A stretch of 64,000 nucleotides of DNA from the NCBI GenBank assembly GCA_023515795.1, contig JALGPX010000001.1, forward strand, positions 1-64,000. Reading direction: 5' to 3'. Below, in pieces: positions 9,082-20,225 of this stretch. The translations under genes and the position numbers were made by a program. The DNA is from Amoeboaphelidium occidentale (Eukaryota > Aphelidiomycota > Aphelidea). Position 1 is the stretch's first letter. Each line of letters opens with the position of its first letter. A model generated the notes under the pieces. That model did not search any database, was not told the DNA's origin, and saw only the letters and a list, made by a program, of their open reading frames with translations.

Positions 9082-11844
9082 TCACTTCTTCTTTGCATCT
9101 TTAATGTTCTTCATTAGCCTCTCTTGCTTGTGCTTGGTTATCTTCTCGACCTGTTGCATTCCGTACTGGGCCTTGTTGAGCATATTTTCGACTTCTGTGG
9201 CCAAGTTCATCATTCCCATTTGTCTAGCTTTCGCGACAACTCCAATAAATTCTTCTTTTGAAAAGTCGTCAGCTTTGTAGCGCTCAAAAATTCCATAGTT
9301 TCCATCTGTCTTCGTCTTGTTCTTTCTCTTTGTAAATGCAGTTTGTTGCGAAGACAAGACTTCAGAAGTAAGAGATGATAGAGATGCAGTAACGCCAGTT
9401 TCAGAGCTAGTTGCGCTGGCACTAAGCAGAGAATCACTGCCGAGCTCACGAGAAGTTGGCATACTCTTGATTTCGTTGCCGAATTTCTTATAAATATGAT
9501 CATTTGATTTCAGTGGCATGTAATCATCACGAGCAGCAAGACTAACAGAAGTAAACCTTGCATGTCCTCTTTCCAACATTAAATTCAAAACTTCTGCAGC
9601 TTCTTTCACACGGTTGAATCTTGTGAGTGCATGAATGTATCTGGTCATAATTAATCGTTCTGTTCTTCTGTTCTTATGATTAATTCCCTTTTCAAGATAT
9701 TTGTTTCCGAAAGCACTCTTTGTGACTTCATCCCATCTTTTAGGATAACCATTCACAGTTCTGAATCTTTCATAGTCCTTGTACACTTTTGTTATCGAGT
9801 CCAAGAGCCAACTCTTAGTTTCTTCCGAATGAGTATCATCGGCGTCAAGCAAGTCAAATTTTCCGCGGCTAAGTTCAACGAGAGTTCTATGGAAAGTCTT
9901 TTGGTTTTTCTGTACGCCATACGTTTGTATAAAATTATTATAAAAATCCATGAGATCCTTCTTCATGCGAAAGCTCCCAAGGCAATCAATATATGCATTT
10001 AGAACTTCAACATCCATGTTGACCTTTGAATCCTCATTTGTCTCGCTTATTGATGCCAGATGGGTTTCTTTTTGTTCTGGTAAAGCTTCATTCGGTGCAC
10101 TTTTGTTTAAATAATCTTTAAAAATCTCCAAAGCATCATTCTTCCATTCAAGCAAGAGTTCTTTTTCGGTCTTGTCTGCTAACAAATACTCTTGCACATT
10201 CTCTAAATCTTCGAGCTGTACAGATTTCCTAAATTCGAAAGATAAATCAGGGTCATATTTCTCATCAAGAAGCCATTCATTCAAATCAACAGGTCTCTGT
10301 CTTTCATTCATTCTTTCCTCGTTTTCAAGACCCATCTTGGCTTTGATAACATCCTGCTGAAATTTTTCGATTTTCTTCCTGTCTGCGATTTCTTGTCTTA
10401 ACTTTTGGATTATTAACGGCCCTCTTGAGTAAGTAGCGAGCAAGAACATGTAAGAGAACTCGTTTGATGGAACCGTATTCTTCATTTCTTGCCAAAGAGC
10501 TTTTGCGCGAGGAATATCACCTTGCGTTGCTGAAGCCATCAGTAGAAGATTGTATTCTCTTAGTTGCAGATTATAGCCCATTTCAGTCATTTGATTTATG
10601 ATTTCAAAAGTTTCCGCGTAATAGTCTGGTCTTTTCGCAAAAGCCGATAACAGCGAATGAAACGTGTAACGTAATGGAACCATGGCTTGTCCGTTCTCAT
10701 TTCTTTGTGAAAGCATTTCATCAAATAACACTACCGCTTTCTCGACTAAATTCAATTTGCTGCAAATATAGATCATGTGGTTGTAAATCAACTCATCAGG
10801 CTTGCAGACGCCAGACTTCATGTGTTCGAATAAAGTAAAGGCTCTATCATAGTATCCCAGTGACGAGCAGCCTTTTAACAAAAGAGTATAAACCGGTTGA
10901 GTTATAGGTACGTTTAGAGATTTCATTTCTTCGTAAACTCTGAACGCATCAAAAAGTCTGTTCTGTTTTACCAGAGCTTTTACAAGAATACAGAACTCTG
11001 GTGTATCAATGGCCAAACTGTTTTGCTTCATGTCCTTGAAGACTCTTAGGACATTATTCAAATCATTCGCGTTTGCATAAGAATCCATAAGCAATCTGTA
11101 TTCTGTTGTTCCGGCTTTCATGCCATTATCTCGCATCAAATCAAAAGCCTTCTGTGCCTCTTGAGTTTTCCCAAGTTTAGAATTCAGAGTCAAAACGGTC
11201 CTCCAGTCTTTTCGTGTCACAGCTTCGAATGCGTCGTCTTCATTCAATAATCTTTTCGCTATTGCCTTCACAAGAGGCGATCCAACAGAAGATTCTTCCT
11301 TGGCGAGTAAATCTGCTGTTTCTTGTCTAAGAACAGGCTTTGCCGTAAGCGACTGCAATTTAGATCCAGCTTCAATCCGAGCCATAGAATCCTTTGCTTG
11401 TTTAGCGATATCCAACTGTAACTGCTTTTTCATTCCAACATCGTCAGCTATAAGAGGCAGCTCCTGCATGGCTTTGAATATTTTCTTGCTCACCACTTCT
11501 TTCTTTGTGAGTGGCCTTGGAACGGCTGCACCGCGACTTTGCGAGGATGTCAATTGATCATAAATTCTTGTAATGGATTCCTCAGGATTTGTAACGCGTT
11601 CTTGTGATGTCTTCAATTCAGGCAGCTTTTCCTCTTCCACCAGTTTCCGCATGTCTTTCGGTATTCCATCACCTGTCCCTGTTTTGCGCTTGTGTCCAGA
11701 TTTTCCCTTGTTCATAAAGTTCATCATGTTCAGCTTCTCGCGACGCGCCCACTTCGGATGGGACAGGTCTGGGATATCCGGCGAGGCTTTTTTCACATAA
11801 TTCGACGCTGATGAATACAATCTCTTGTAAGCCAGACTGTTCAT
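9082..11844 (-). CDS. Pentatricopeptide-repeat protein, probably mitochondrial
   Basis: The 920-residue protein has a basic, Ser-rich N-terminus (MNSLAYKRLYSSASNYVKK) like a mitochondrial presequence. A run of PPR-type helical hairpins lies around residues 220-480, for example AFDLMRDNGMKAGTTEYRLLM, VLRVFKDMKQNSLAIDTPE and AFRVYEEMKSLNVP. PPR proteins bind organellar RNA one base per repeat and act in processing, stability or translation. The C-terminal half is helical and charged and ends in a Lys-rich tail. I cannot assign it to a named fungal PPR protein. It is the last gene of a minus-strand run, 49 bp after the CTF18 stop. Confidence 0.88.
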   Translation of the reverse strand: MNSLAYKRLYSSASNYVKKASPDIPDLSHPKWARREKLNMMNFMNKGKSGHKRKTGTGDGIPKDMRKLVEEEKLPELKTSQERVTNPEESITRIYDQLTSSQSRGAAVPRPLTKKEVVSKKIFKAMQELPLIADDVGMKKQLQLDIAKQAKDSMARIEAGSKLQSLTAKPVLRQETADLLAKEESSVGSPLVKAIAKRLLNEDDAFEAVTRKDWRTVLTLNSKLGKTQEAQKAFDLMRDNGMKAGTTEYRLLMDSYANANDLNNVLRVFKDMKQNSLAIDTPEFCILVKALVKQNRLFDAFRVYEEMKSLNVPITQPVYTLLLKGCSSLGYYDRAFTLFEHMKSGVCKPDELIYNHMIYICSKLNLVEKAVVLFDEMLSQRNENGQAMVPLRYTFHSLLSAFAKRPDYYAETFEIINQMTEMGYNLQLREYNLLLMASATQGDIPRAKALWQEMKNTVPSNEFSYMFLLATYSRGPLIIQKLRQEIADRKKIEKFQQDVIKAKMGLENEERMNERQRPVDLNEWLLDEKYDPDLSFEFRKSVQLEDLENVQEYLLADKTEKELLLEWKNDALEIFKDYLNKSAPNEALPEQKETHLASISETNEDSKVNMDVEVLNAYIDCLGSFRMKKDLMDFYNNFIQTYGVQKNQKTFHRTLVELSRGKFDLLDADDTHSEETKSWLLDSITKVYKDYERFRTVNGYPKRWDEVTKSAFGNKYLEKGINHKNRRTERLIMTRYIHALTRFNRVKEAAEVLNLMLERGHARFTSVSLAARDDYMPLKSNDHIYKKFGNEIKSMPTSRELGSDSLLSASATSSETGVTASLSSLTSEVLSSQQTAFTKRKNKTKTDGNYGIFERYKADDFSKEEFIGVVAKARQMGMMNLATEVENMLNKAQYGMQQVEKITKHKQERLMKNIKDAKKK

Positions 11845-11893
11845 GTCAGTTTCGAGCAGAAAAATGGATATTGATGATTGATCGCAACTTTAA

Positions 11894-14673
11894 TCAGGAA
11901 TTATTCTGTGAGCTTTTCCCAGCCATTATGTCACGTATAGACAAATTTCTCTTCACTCCATTTGAATATCCTTCAAAGTATTTGTACAAGACCTTTTGCG
12001 TTTCATTTCTTTCCTTTGCTGTGAGTGTCGACTTGCCAGACCTGTTTTCATTATTCTTAATTATTGGTCTTCCAAAGAAGTCTCGTGGGACTTTTGTAAC
12101 AGCCTTCTTCTTTTTGATTTTCAATTCAGTATGAACTCTTGGTTTCATGTCGATTTGTTTAAGTTTCGCTTCGACTGTTGCAGCTTGCTGATCCTTGGTT
12201 AGATTATTGCCAAATGTTTTGTATTGGTGTAATTGTATCTTCTTCTGCTCAACTTCAAAAGCGACAATTTGTTTTACACCATAATCGTTGGTCAATAAGT
12301 TTTGCTTCTTGTTTTCATCAAATTGTGGGACCAATGTGTCGATATGTCTACAATTATTGTTAGATGATTATGAAGCACTAAATCTTACGGTTCCAGAACA
12401 TAAGTATAGCGACTCTCAAACTTTTCTTGTTTATATCCAAGTTTCAAAGTTGCCATAACTTCGACTACTCTATCAAATCTTGCTCTTTCCTGCTCCTTCA
12501 TGACTTGTGGATTGACCTATAAAGTCAGCTACATCATACGAAAACAATAAATTACAGGGCGCAATTGTGGATTAAGAATACGGATAAAGTAAGACAATAC
12601 GTTAGCACAAAAGAATTTCTCATTAGGGATCCACGTTCGAGTAATGGCTGGTAATCCATCGATAAATCCTTTTGTCAAACCCATCATAGCTTTTCCTTTC
12701 ATTCTTGCCTCCATGCTTTGCTTTGGATATGAAATATTGAAGCTCTTTGAAGATCCAACATGTTTTGTGTACTCATGAAATGCCATCACAAAGCACGGAG
12801 CATATTGCATAAAGATTTGGAAACGATCCTTGTCCATTACATCTGCGTAATACAAGAACTCGTGTAATTTTTCGTAATTATAACCCCAGCGTTTCTGATT
12901 ACGTATTGAAGCATTTAAATACATCTCAAAAGCTCCTCTTAATACTCTGTCATAGTCACCATTATGCTCTATGACTTCAAGCACTTGTTTTGTCTCCAAA
13001 CTTGAAGCATTAGTTACAAATAACTTCTCCCAAACAGTAAACAATGATCTGCTCTTATCTTTTATAGACACTGCCTTTTTGATTTCCTCTGGCGAAACTC
13101 TCTTTGTCTGCCCTACATATGACTTCTCCATTCTTTTCCATGCATGCAATAATTGAAGAGTGTTCAAACATACTCTCCAGTCTCCTTCTGCCATGGTTAC
13201 TAATAGATTCAATGATTTCATGTCAATATCAAGACCCTCCTTGTCACAAATATTCTTCAAACGATTAATCATAACTCTAGGTGCAATTTCTTTCAAGTGA
13301 TAAACCTGAGCGACTTGTCTTAGCTGTCGTAAAGCCGGTACATAAGGATCATTGCATAAGCAAATTATGGGTCTTCTTAAAGTTTTCGCTTGTTTCTTCT
13401 TCTTTTTCAAGCTGCTGGTATGCTTGGATGAAGAACCTGTTCCATCGTTTGGATTGTTCGAAGTTCCTTGTCCATCAAGAGAAGTTGCAATTTTAATCAG
13501 CAAATTAACAAAAGATTCTCCTCCGGGACCTAAACCATCCATTTCATCCAGAATGACCATTGTTGGCTTTTTATCACCAAACACAGATTTAGACTCGATA
13601 GCTGCTAATACTTTTTCTCTCAACACTTTCCCAGTTCTTTCATCGCTAGCATTCAGTTCTAATGTATCATATCCAGCAGTTCGACCAACAACAGAGGCTA
13701 ATGTTGTTTTACCTAAACCAGGAGGCCCATGAATCAACAATATCTTTCTTTGTGGTCTTCCAAGAACATCATTAGAATACAGAAATCTTTTCTTCAGACT
13801 TTCTTTAGGTTCGCTACCAAAGACCAATTGATCCCATTGCTTTACCCACAACATTACATTTTCATTAATTCTCTCATCAGACATCAACTCAAAGAATGAT
13901 TGTGGTCTGTATTTCTCCAGCCATAACTCTTCTTTTACAGGAGTACCAGACTGTTCTTGATTATTTGCTGTTGAAGCATCATCCAATATCCTTCTTGTTT
14001 GAACTGAAGCAAAACTGATATTATCAGCTTCGATTTCTTCTTTCAGTCTGTAAACAGATTTATCCAACAGAAAGCCTACATTGTTTCCCTCATCGCTACC
14101 ACCACCAACACCATCACCAGAAGGATCATTATATGATCTTTTAATCTTTTCCAGACGCCTATTATACTTATCATAAGGAAAATACAATCGCTTCCCATTG
14201 GACAAAACAGTAGAGATTGAAAACACGCCTGTAGGCTCAGTTTCATACTTTGACTTAACATTCCTTCCATCACTTGCTTCAGACCGCGCCCCTGTAGGAA
14301 AACCTGCTGTACCAGAACTATGCTCGCTTTGATTGGAATTATTTGCGTGTCTTCCTGAACCTGCAGCAACAACCGAAGGCTCTTTAAAATCCAAATGCGC
14401 AAACTCTTTGGAAGATGATGAAGCAGCCCCCAAATCTTTCAGTCTCTTTTTTAAGTTTTGAAACAAGTTTGCTGTAGCTGAAGCTTCCTTGCTTGGAGAA
14501 TCTTCTAATTGTCTCTTATTCGAAGCAGAAACAGACACATCTAAGCGCACAGTTAAACAACGGAAACCATTTTTGGTTTAAATTTTACTTTCATTCAATT
14601 CCCTTTGACTTTCTGTATCTGCCAAATTAACAATTTCCAGTTGATCATCATCTCCGACGCTGTAGCTGTCCAT
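11894..14673 (-). CDS. CTF18: CTF18, alternative replication factor C large subunit
   Basis: Ctf18 replaces Rfc1 in a clamp loader that acts on PCNA in sister-chromatid cohesion, fork maintenance and checkpoint signalling. Four exons fit: 14589-14673, 12556-14540, 12389-12516 and 11894-12347, with introns of 48, 39 and 41 nt; each junction restores sensible protein. The AAA+ core shows LLIHGPPGLGKTTLASVVG (Walker A), MVILDEMDGLGPGG (Walker B) and an RPIICLCNDPY sensor strand. The last exon has VPRDFFGRPI and YFEGYSNGVKRNLSIRDIM, matching the conserved Ctf18 C-terminus that contacts Ctf8, Dcc1 and polymerase epsilon. Total is about 883 residues. The start MDSYSVGDDDQLE lies 38 bp after the PSF1 stop. 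Confidence 0.92.
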
Positions 14674-14711
14674 TCTTCAGGGAAACAAACAAAAACAGAA
14701 TAATACTCAGT

Positions 14712-15338
14712 CTATTCAAGTTGAACCAAGAAACCCTGTTCAATTAACTGTTCTACATCTTCTCTTTTCAAATAGTCAACGTGCCCTGCGCACAATTTAA
14801 CTCTTTTACCGGAATCATCACCATCAACATCAGAAGCTGTTTCAAACTCGATATCTCGCAATGCCATCACCTGAACATACAAACTCATAGGAACACTCAT
14901 TTTACCGCCGATATCAACGAAATCCAGAAACATCGCGCGCATTCTGTTCAGCGCTGAAGCGTATTCCTTGTAGAAGGCGATTTCATCTTGCGACATTTTA
15001 GCGCGCAGATCTTTTGGCGGCAACTTTGAACCACCGCCGTCGCAGCGTCTCAGACGAACAATTTCTGCAATCAGCTGCATTCTGTGGGAGTGGTACGCTA
15101 ACAGGCAGCGTTTATTTCTTGCTGCGACAGTTGAAGCGACACTCAGGAATGATCTTTCCAATGTGCTCAATGAATCCAAACCGCCTGTAGATGCTTTTCC
15201 TAGTAATGCCTCAGCCTCAGAGTAAATATGAGTTGTTTCATTCTGAATAGATCGCACTAATTCACCCTCATGTGTCGTCAATTGAGTGGGATTTCTCTTA
15301 ATTTCCTTTATGAGTTTCAAAGCCAAGTCGCCATACAT
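14712..15338 (-). CDS. PSF1: GINS complex subunit PSF1
   Basis: PSF1 is one of four GINS proteins in the CMG replicative helicase. The 208-residue protein begins MYGDLALKLIKEI and carries ARNKRCLLAYHSHRMQLIAEIVRLR, the PSF1 signature helix. The C-terminal B domain includes VDYLKREDVEQLIEQGFLVQLE. Length is close to the human 196. A single exon suffices. The gene sits between cyclin Q and CTF18 on the same strand, with 38-bp gaps on each side, so two replication-fork genes are adjacent. Confidence 0.9.
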   Translation of the reverse strand: MYGDLALKLIKEIKRNPTQLTTHEGELVRSIQNETTHIYSEAEALLGKASTGGLDSLSTLERSFLSVASTVAARNKRCLLAYHSHRMQLIAEIVRLRRCDGGGSKLPPKDLRAKMSQDEIAFYKEYASALNRMRAMFLDFVDIGGKMSVPMSLYVQVMALRDIEFETASDVDGDDSGKRVKLCAGHVDYLKREDVEQLIEQGFLVQLE

Positions 15339-15376
15339 TTGTTTGATATGAAACAGAAATTTTTATTATTTTCCTT

Positions 15377-16336
15377 TCATTTATCAGCCAGTTGTAGTAA
15401 CGCTTTAACGAACGCTTCGACTTCCTCCACCGGCCGCTTGCCTGACCAATTCTGAACCCATTTAGTGAATTCAATCGGAAGTTTCATTCCAAAAGATCTC
15501 AATGCGACATACACACAACCAACTGCGATAACTCTTGGTGAGTGTAGTGATCCCAAATTAACACCATCGCTATTCAGACAGTACGCATCATTAGCCAGCG
15601 TCATTGAAACTTGCAGTAGAGCACTTCGAGTAGCCTCAAGATTCTGATCTATGGGTTGATCACTTGCAGGCTGCTGTTGCTGTTGTTGCATCATGGCATT
15701 GACTATCCTCAAAATGAATGGATATGCCAAAGGAATCGCCAAATGGAATCGAAGTATCCTCAACAGAACAAACTCAACTTTACCAACAGAATCCCTCATT
15801 CGCCAATAATCTTCATTAACAGGCATAAATCTTCCGTGCATAGTGAAATAGAAGCAATTAAAAATGTCCCTAAGTTTCCTGTGCTCTTCCGTGCTTTTCG
15901 TTGCGACTTGGACACACGCCAAAATCAACAATTGCGTGAAAGCATAACCTCCATTCTTTAAACTTGAATCTTTAGTGCTGCCATTCCCATTGTTCGTATT
16001 TGCCATTCCTGATATTTCGTCAGGTCTGGTTAATGGTGATACGAACGGTTTATCTTCTGTTTCTTTTAAGAATACCGTAGCTTGATTATAAATTAAAAGA
16101 GCTGTCGTAGTAGTAGTCTGTGGAAGAAGTAAATGATCACACAGTCTCACTATAATATCCTCTGGTTCCGGCAGCTGGGCATCGTTCTGTGTGGATTGTG
16201 GTTGTTCATCCTGATTCTTTTGAGGGGTATCGTTTAATTCAGTAGTCGATAAATGCAACGGAGTTTGGCTTTGCTCTGCTTCATCGTTAATGTTTTTATG
16301 CGGCAAAGGTGCTTCCGGTGATTTCTGTTCTCGCAT
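15377..16336 (-). CDS. Cyclin Q (FAM58)-like cyclin
   Basis: Cyclin Q partners CDK10 in animals. The 319-residue protein has a Gln/Thr-rich N-terminus and a cyclin box: LLILACVQVATKSTEEHRKLRDIFN, then DYWRMRDSVGKVEFVLLRILRFHLAI. The second pattern (RDSxxxxExxxLRxLxF) resembles FAM58 and related cyclins. A second cyclin-like helical region follows (SPRVIAVGCVYVALRSFG). A short Gln run (MMQQQQQQP) interrupts the domain. Cyclin L or K types are the alternatives; the ETS2/CDK10 role is not something the sequence shows. Confidence 0.75.
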   Translation of the reverse strand: MREQKSPEAPLPHKNINDEAEQSQTPLHLSTTELNDTPQKNQDEQPQSTQNDAQLPEPEDIIVRLCDHLLLPQTTTTTALLIYNQATVFLKETEDKPFVSPLTRPDEISGMANTNNGNGSTKDSSLKNGGYAFTQLLILACVQVATKSTEEHRKLRDIFNCFYFTMHGRFMPVNEDYWRMRDSVGKVEFVLLRILRFHLAIPLAYPFILRIVNAMMQQQQQQPASDQPIDQNLEATRSALLQVSMTLANDAYCLNSDGVNLGSLHSPRVIAVGCVYVALRSFGMKLPIEFTKWVQNWSGKRPVEEVEAFVKALLQLADK

Positions 16337-16394
16337 CGCTTTTGGGATTCAAAAAAGCACGGCGAGGTTTCACTTACCAAATTTGTTTGTCTAT

Positions 16395-18412
16395 TTACCA
16401 TGCTTTTCTGCCCTTCTTCTTTTTGTTTTGCTTTTTGGCATGCTTTGGTTCAGATGATACTGTCGCTGCATTAGAGGAAGATGCCAAGTTTGTATTTGAG
16501 CCCTTATTTGATGCAGCAGGTTTCTTTCCCTTCTTCTTATTTGCGTTGCTTTTATAGTAAGATCGCATCTTCATAGGCAGCCATCTTTCAGGATCAGGCT
16601 GTTTGTTTGGGTCATAGTTTTTAGGAAGTGGTTTCTTCTTTTTCTTCTTGTTTACCTTGTCTGCGCTAGCTTCATCTTTAGCTATTGAAGTTGTATTGAG
16701 ATTCCATATTTCCTCCAACTTGTCTGATTTCAAATCAATTTCATTAGCTGATATTGGTGTTTCTGTAGCAGAATCAGCATCTTTTCTAAGTTTAGTCAGA
16801 TGAGCGTAGTATTGTTTTGATTTTGAAGCATCTGACATTGCTGAAGAAGCCATAACAAGAGCAGCTGAAACAGTCAAATCAGAAGGATCTTGTTTCATTA
16901 ATTCGACAAGGATATCTAAGATATCTTGTGAAATCTGCTTTGAAGATTTAAGAGCATAGATTGCATACTGTTTCTTTAATTCATGCAAAGAAGTGAAATG
17001 CTTTTGTGAGTAAATTTCAATAGCCTTCTTCAGCAATTCCACGCCTTTTTCTTCTTGATTGTTCAGCTTATACAAATGAACCATAACACTCAAGATCCCA
17101 GGAGACCATTCTAAGCTGCGTTCACTCTCTGGTTCAGCAGAAAAATAGAGCTTATGTAGTAATTCGATTGCCTCTGTAAACTTTTGCTCTGCAATATACA
17201 ATTGAACAAGATACAAAACCAGCGACACAGATTTAGTTGAAACCTGATTCTCTAGGTCTTTGATTATAATTTGTTTATCAGAAACTTCTGCATTCTTTAG
17301 TGAATAATCAAGAAGCATAAAATCATTGTCACTCGGATTCTCCTTTAACTTTTCAGAAACAAATTCTTGAGCCTTTGGCATCTTGCCAATATTCATAAGG
17401 AACAGGGCATTATTCTTTTCGATTGTTTTCAATTGAGCTGGTAATAGTTTCGAACTCAAATCTGAATGTCTAACAAGCGAGTTCCATTTCAAATCTTTGA
17501 GTTCCTTCTTTAGATCTTCATTCTTGGAAGCAGCCAAAATATTGTTTGTGCTGAGTATCATTGATACAATATCATTCTCATGCTTCTTTGAAACGGAGCC
17601 AAGAATTTCTTTAGCCTTGACCAAGTCACCTCGACAAGAGAAAACATAACAAAGTTGCGTCTGAATAGGAAGGCATTCTTCTTCAATCTCTTCTTCAGTG
17701 TATCCTTCAGCCTTAAGAGTATCTTTACACAATTCCAAAGATTTCTCCAATAATTTCTCAGCATTATCGTTGCGTCCCTTTGACAATTCAAAACATGCCT
17801 TGTTATACAACAGCTCATAAGTTTCCTTTGGCTCGCGTGATAGCACAGGCAATTCTACAGAGTGCACATTACCAAAAAGTGACTGTGAAGCGACACATGC
17901 GTAATAATTTGAAACGATTTCCGTGAAATACTGCAAATCGGCATTCTTGTACTTTTCCAAAAGCATTTTATAATACACAGACGCTTCTTTATATTCTCCA
18001 GCCTTGTAAAACATTTGAGCCTTTAGCGTCACAAGGGAATCTTCATCAGCATCATGCCCTACTGAAGCCAATAATTCCTGTGATTCCGTAAACTTATGCA
18101 ACTTATACAGACAATAGACATAATGCAACTTTAAATCGTTATCGCCCTTGAGCTTATGTCCATTTGAGTCGATTAACTGCAGTGCTTCTTCGTATTTACT
18201 TTGAGCAACCAGAGAGCACACGAGAGATCTAAGCAGCGTCTTATCACCAGGAACTTGTTGAAGAACTTTAAATAGTTACTCAGTTAGAAAACACAAAAGA
18301 AGAAATTACGTTCATTCGAAAGGGCTGCTGAGGTTTCGTAGTGTCCTTCTTCCAGCACAGTTTTTAGCTCGGCAAGTTTCCCTTTGATTTGCTCGCTTGC
18401 AACTTCTTTCAT
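16395..18412 (-). CDS. SRP72: Signal recognition particle subunit SRP72
   Basis: SRP72 binds SRP RNA with SRP68 and is needed for signal-peptide-directed ER targeting. Exon 1 (18310-18412, starting MKEVASEQIKGKL) and exon 2 (16395-18265) are separated by a 44-nt intron with a CTAAC branch-like site; together they encode about 657 residues (human 671). The body is a series of TPR-like helices (LLKAL-type repeats such as EALQLIDSNGHKLKG). The C-terminal RNA-binding segment has PKNYDPNKQPDPERWLPM, the SRP72 hallmark, and a Lys-rich tail ending KKKKGRKAW. The gene is divergent from the F-box-like gene with 68 bp between starts. Confidence 0.93.
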
Positions 18413-18480
18413 TTCTGCTACAAAACTTCCCCAGGCAAAACATCCAACTTGGGACGTTTATCCTCACAGCTTTAAACAGA

Positions 18481-19560
18481 ATGATAAAATTGGTTGAATT
18501 ACCTCCGGAACTGATCACAGAGGTTGCTTTTAGAGTTGATCACAAGGATCTCATTAGTCTAAGACGCACTTGCACAAAATTCAATGATATTCTCCAAGAG
18601 CTTGGTTTCAAGTACAGATACTTAAAGATCAACTATCGGAATGAAGCAGTGTTTATGGAATTATCTCGTTTCACAAAAGATGTCAAGAATGATCCGCAGT
18701 TAATTGAACTGTTACTGAAGGATGATGAGTGCTTTGGTTTCTTTGTAAGCAGTACAGACATATCACATTTGAATCTGTTAAAGCCAACTGGTATTGAGAG
18801 TATTGATCAGTTTTTGCGAGAAGGATATGACATGATTGAGGCTTGTGCTTCTTTGCACCCGCTGTCTCACAATGAAGCAGATCATGCTGATATCAGAGAT
18901 GAAGTGGAAGAATATGTTCAGCTTATAAAGCAACACTTGAGTCAATTCAGTCGTGGTGCAAGAGTATGGATCTATTTGGCAAACACACACTTGAGCCAAG
19001 GCCTAATTGACATTGAACAAGATGTCAGAATAACCGATATCTTCAAAAATCATCGGAATTTGTGGATATCTTGTCTAGATTATTTAAAAGCTAAAGGATT
19101 TAAAAAGTGTTTAGAAGATGTTTCAGCTTATCTGGCAAAAAGAATTCTGGCATCACCAATGGCTCTACGGAAACACGGAGACGCATTTGTCATTTCTTTG
19201 CTGGATAGGCTGGATAATTTGGATTCTGTTATTGGTTTCAATTACATGTTTGTATATGAAGAATATTTTGGTTCATCTACTGTCAAGTCTTACACGGTCC
19301 TGATAGATTATTTCAAAAAGAAAAGCCCACTAGAACAGAAGAGATATTTGTCTAAGTTTTGCTATAACCTGGTAAAGTACATTTTTACTTCTGGACAGTA
19401 TTCTAACCAAAATGACAAGACATATGATGTTTTACGTGGAATCATCAAGATGTGCTCCAATGACCCAAACTTCTTCAAACAAACATTCCATAAGGATGGT
19501 GTAGATGATAAGCTGGCGAATAAGTTTAAAAGCCTAGAAATTTTCATATACGGCGTTTAG
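18481..19560 (+). CDS. F-box-like protein
   Basis: The start at 18481 places MIKLVELPPELITEVAFRV at the N-terminus, followed by DHKDLISLRRTCTKFNDIL, which fits an F-box (LPxEL...L....L.....C..F). F-box proteins bring substrates to SCF ubiquitin ligases through Skp1. The remaining 320 residues are helical and have no repeat I recognise. A paralogue-like protein lies at 29060-30478 with the same layout. Substrate unknown. ATGs further upstream in the frame would run into the SRP72 leader. Confidence 0.65.
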   Translation: MIKLVELPPELITEVAFRVDHKDLISLRRTCTKFNDILQELGFKYRYLKINYRNEAVFMELSRFTKDVKNDPQLIELLLKDDECFGFFVSSTDISHLNLLKPTGIESIDQFLREGYDMIEACASLHPLSHNEADHADIRDEVEEYVQLIKQHLSQFSRGARVWIYLANTHLSQGLIDIEQDVRITDIFKNHRNLWISCLDYLKAKGFKKCLEDVSAYLAKRILASPMALRKHGDAFVISLLDRLDNLDSVIGFNYMFVYEEYFGSSTVKSYTVLIDYFKKKSPLEQKRYLSKFCYNLVKYIFTSGQYSNQNDKTYDVLRGIIKMCSNDPNFFKQTFHKDGVDDKLANKFKSLEIFIYGV

Positions 19561-19660
19561 GGTTTCCGTTTCCGATTTTGAATTTCGTGCTTACTGTGCG
19601 CTCCCTCGCTCGCTTGCTTGCTTTCGACCTTTCAAAATTCTTTCTTCTTCAACGCGAGAA

Positions 19661-20089
19661 ATGTTAAGAATCGTTAACCAAAACAGATTGCTCTCAACCA
19701 GCCAAAGACTAAATAGATTCAGCTTCGGTTTTGTCAACAGAGCCATTTTAGTCGGTAACGTCGGTGCCAAGCCTGAAGTTAAGGATATTGGCAATGACAG
19801 AAAGTTGATCCAATTCCCTTTGGCCACCAATGAGCAGTACAAAAATAAGGAAGGCGCTATTGAGAAGAATGTCCAGTGGCACCAAGTCAAAGTTTTTGTT
19901 GCAAAGGATTTCGAATTTGTTGATAAGTTTGTTGAGAAGGGCACAAAGGTTCACGTTGAAGGAAAGATTGAGTACAGAATTGTTGAGAATGAGAAGGGAA
20001 AGAGGACCTACACTGACATTGTTGTTGGTCAGCGTGATGGTTCAGTCACTATTCTTAGCCCAAAGGCTGAACAGCCAGAATCACAATAA
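19661..20089 (+). CDS. Mitochondrial single-stranded DNA-binding protein (RIM1/SSBP1 type)
   Basis: The 142-residue protein starts with a presequence (MLRIVNQNRLLSTSQRLNRF). It continues into the bacterial-type OB fold: VNRAILVGNVGAKPEV, IQFPLATNEQYKNKEG, WHQVKVFVAKDFEFVDKFVEKGTKVHVEG and a closing strand (TYTDIVVGQRDGSVTIL). It coats single-stranded mtDNA during replication. Size matches human SSBP1 and yeast Rim1. The codon pattern is that of a well-expressed gene. Single exon. Confidence 0.93.
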   Translation: MLRIVNQNRLLSTSQRLNRFSFGFVNRAILVGNVGAKPEVKDIGNDRKLIQFPLATNEQYKNKEGAIEKNVQWHQVKVFVAKDFEFVDKFVEKGTKVHVEGKIEYRIVENEKGKRTYTDIVVGQRDGSVTILSPKAEQPESQ

Positions 20090-20225
20090 ATGACATCTGA
20101 GTCTTTCAATTAATGCTTTAAACTGTTTTTGTAAGTGCAGCGTGTCTTCTTTGGGCTTGCAATGTTCTATAAGAACTCTCAATTGGTGTGATATTTATAG
20201 CAAACGGCCTTGACAACGCATCTAA

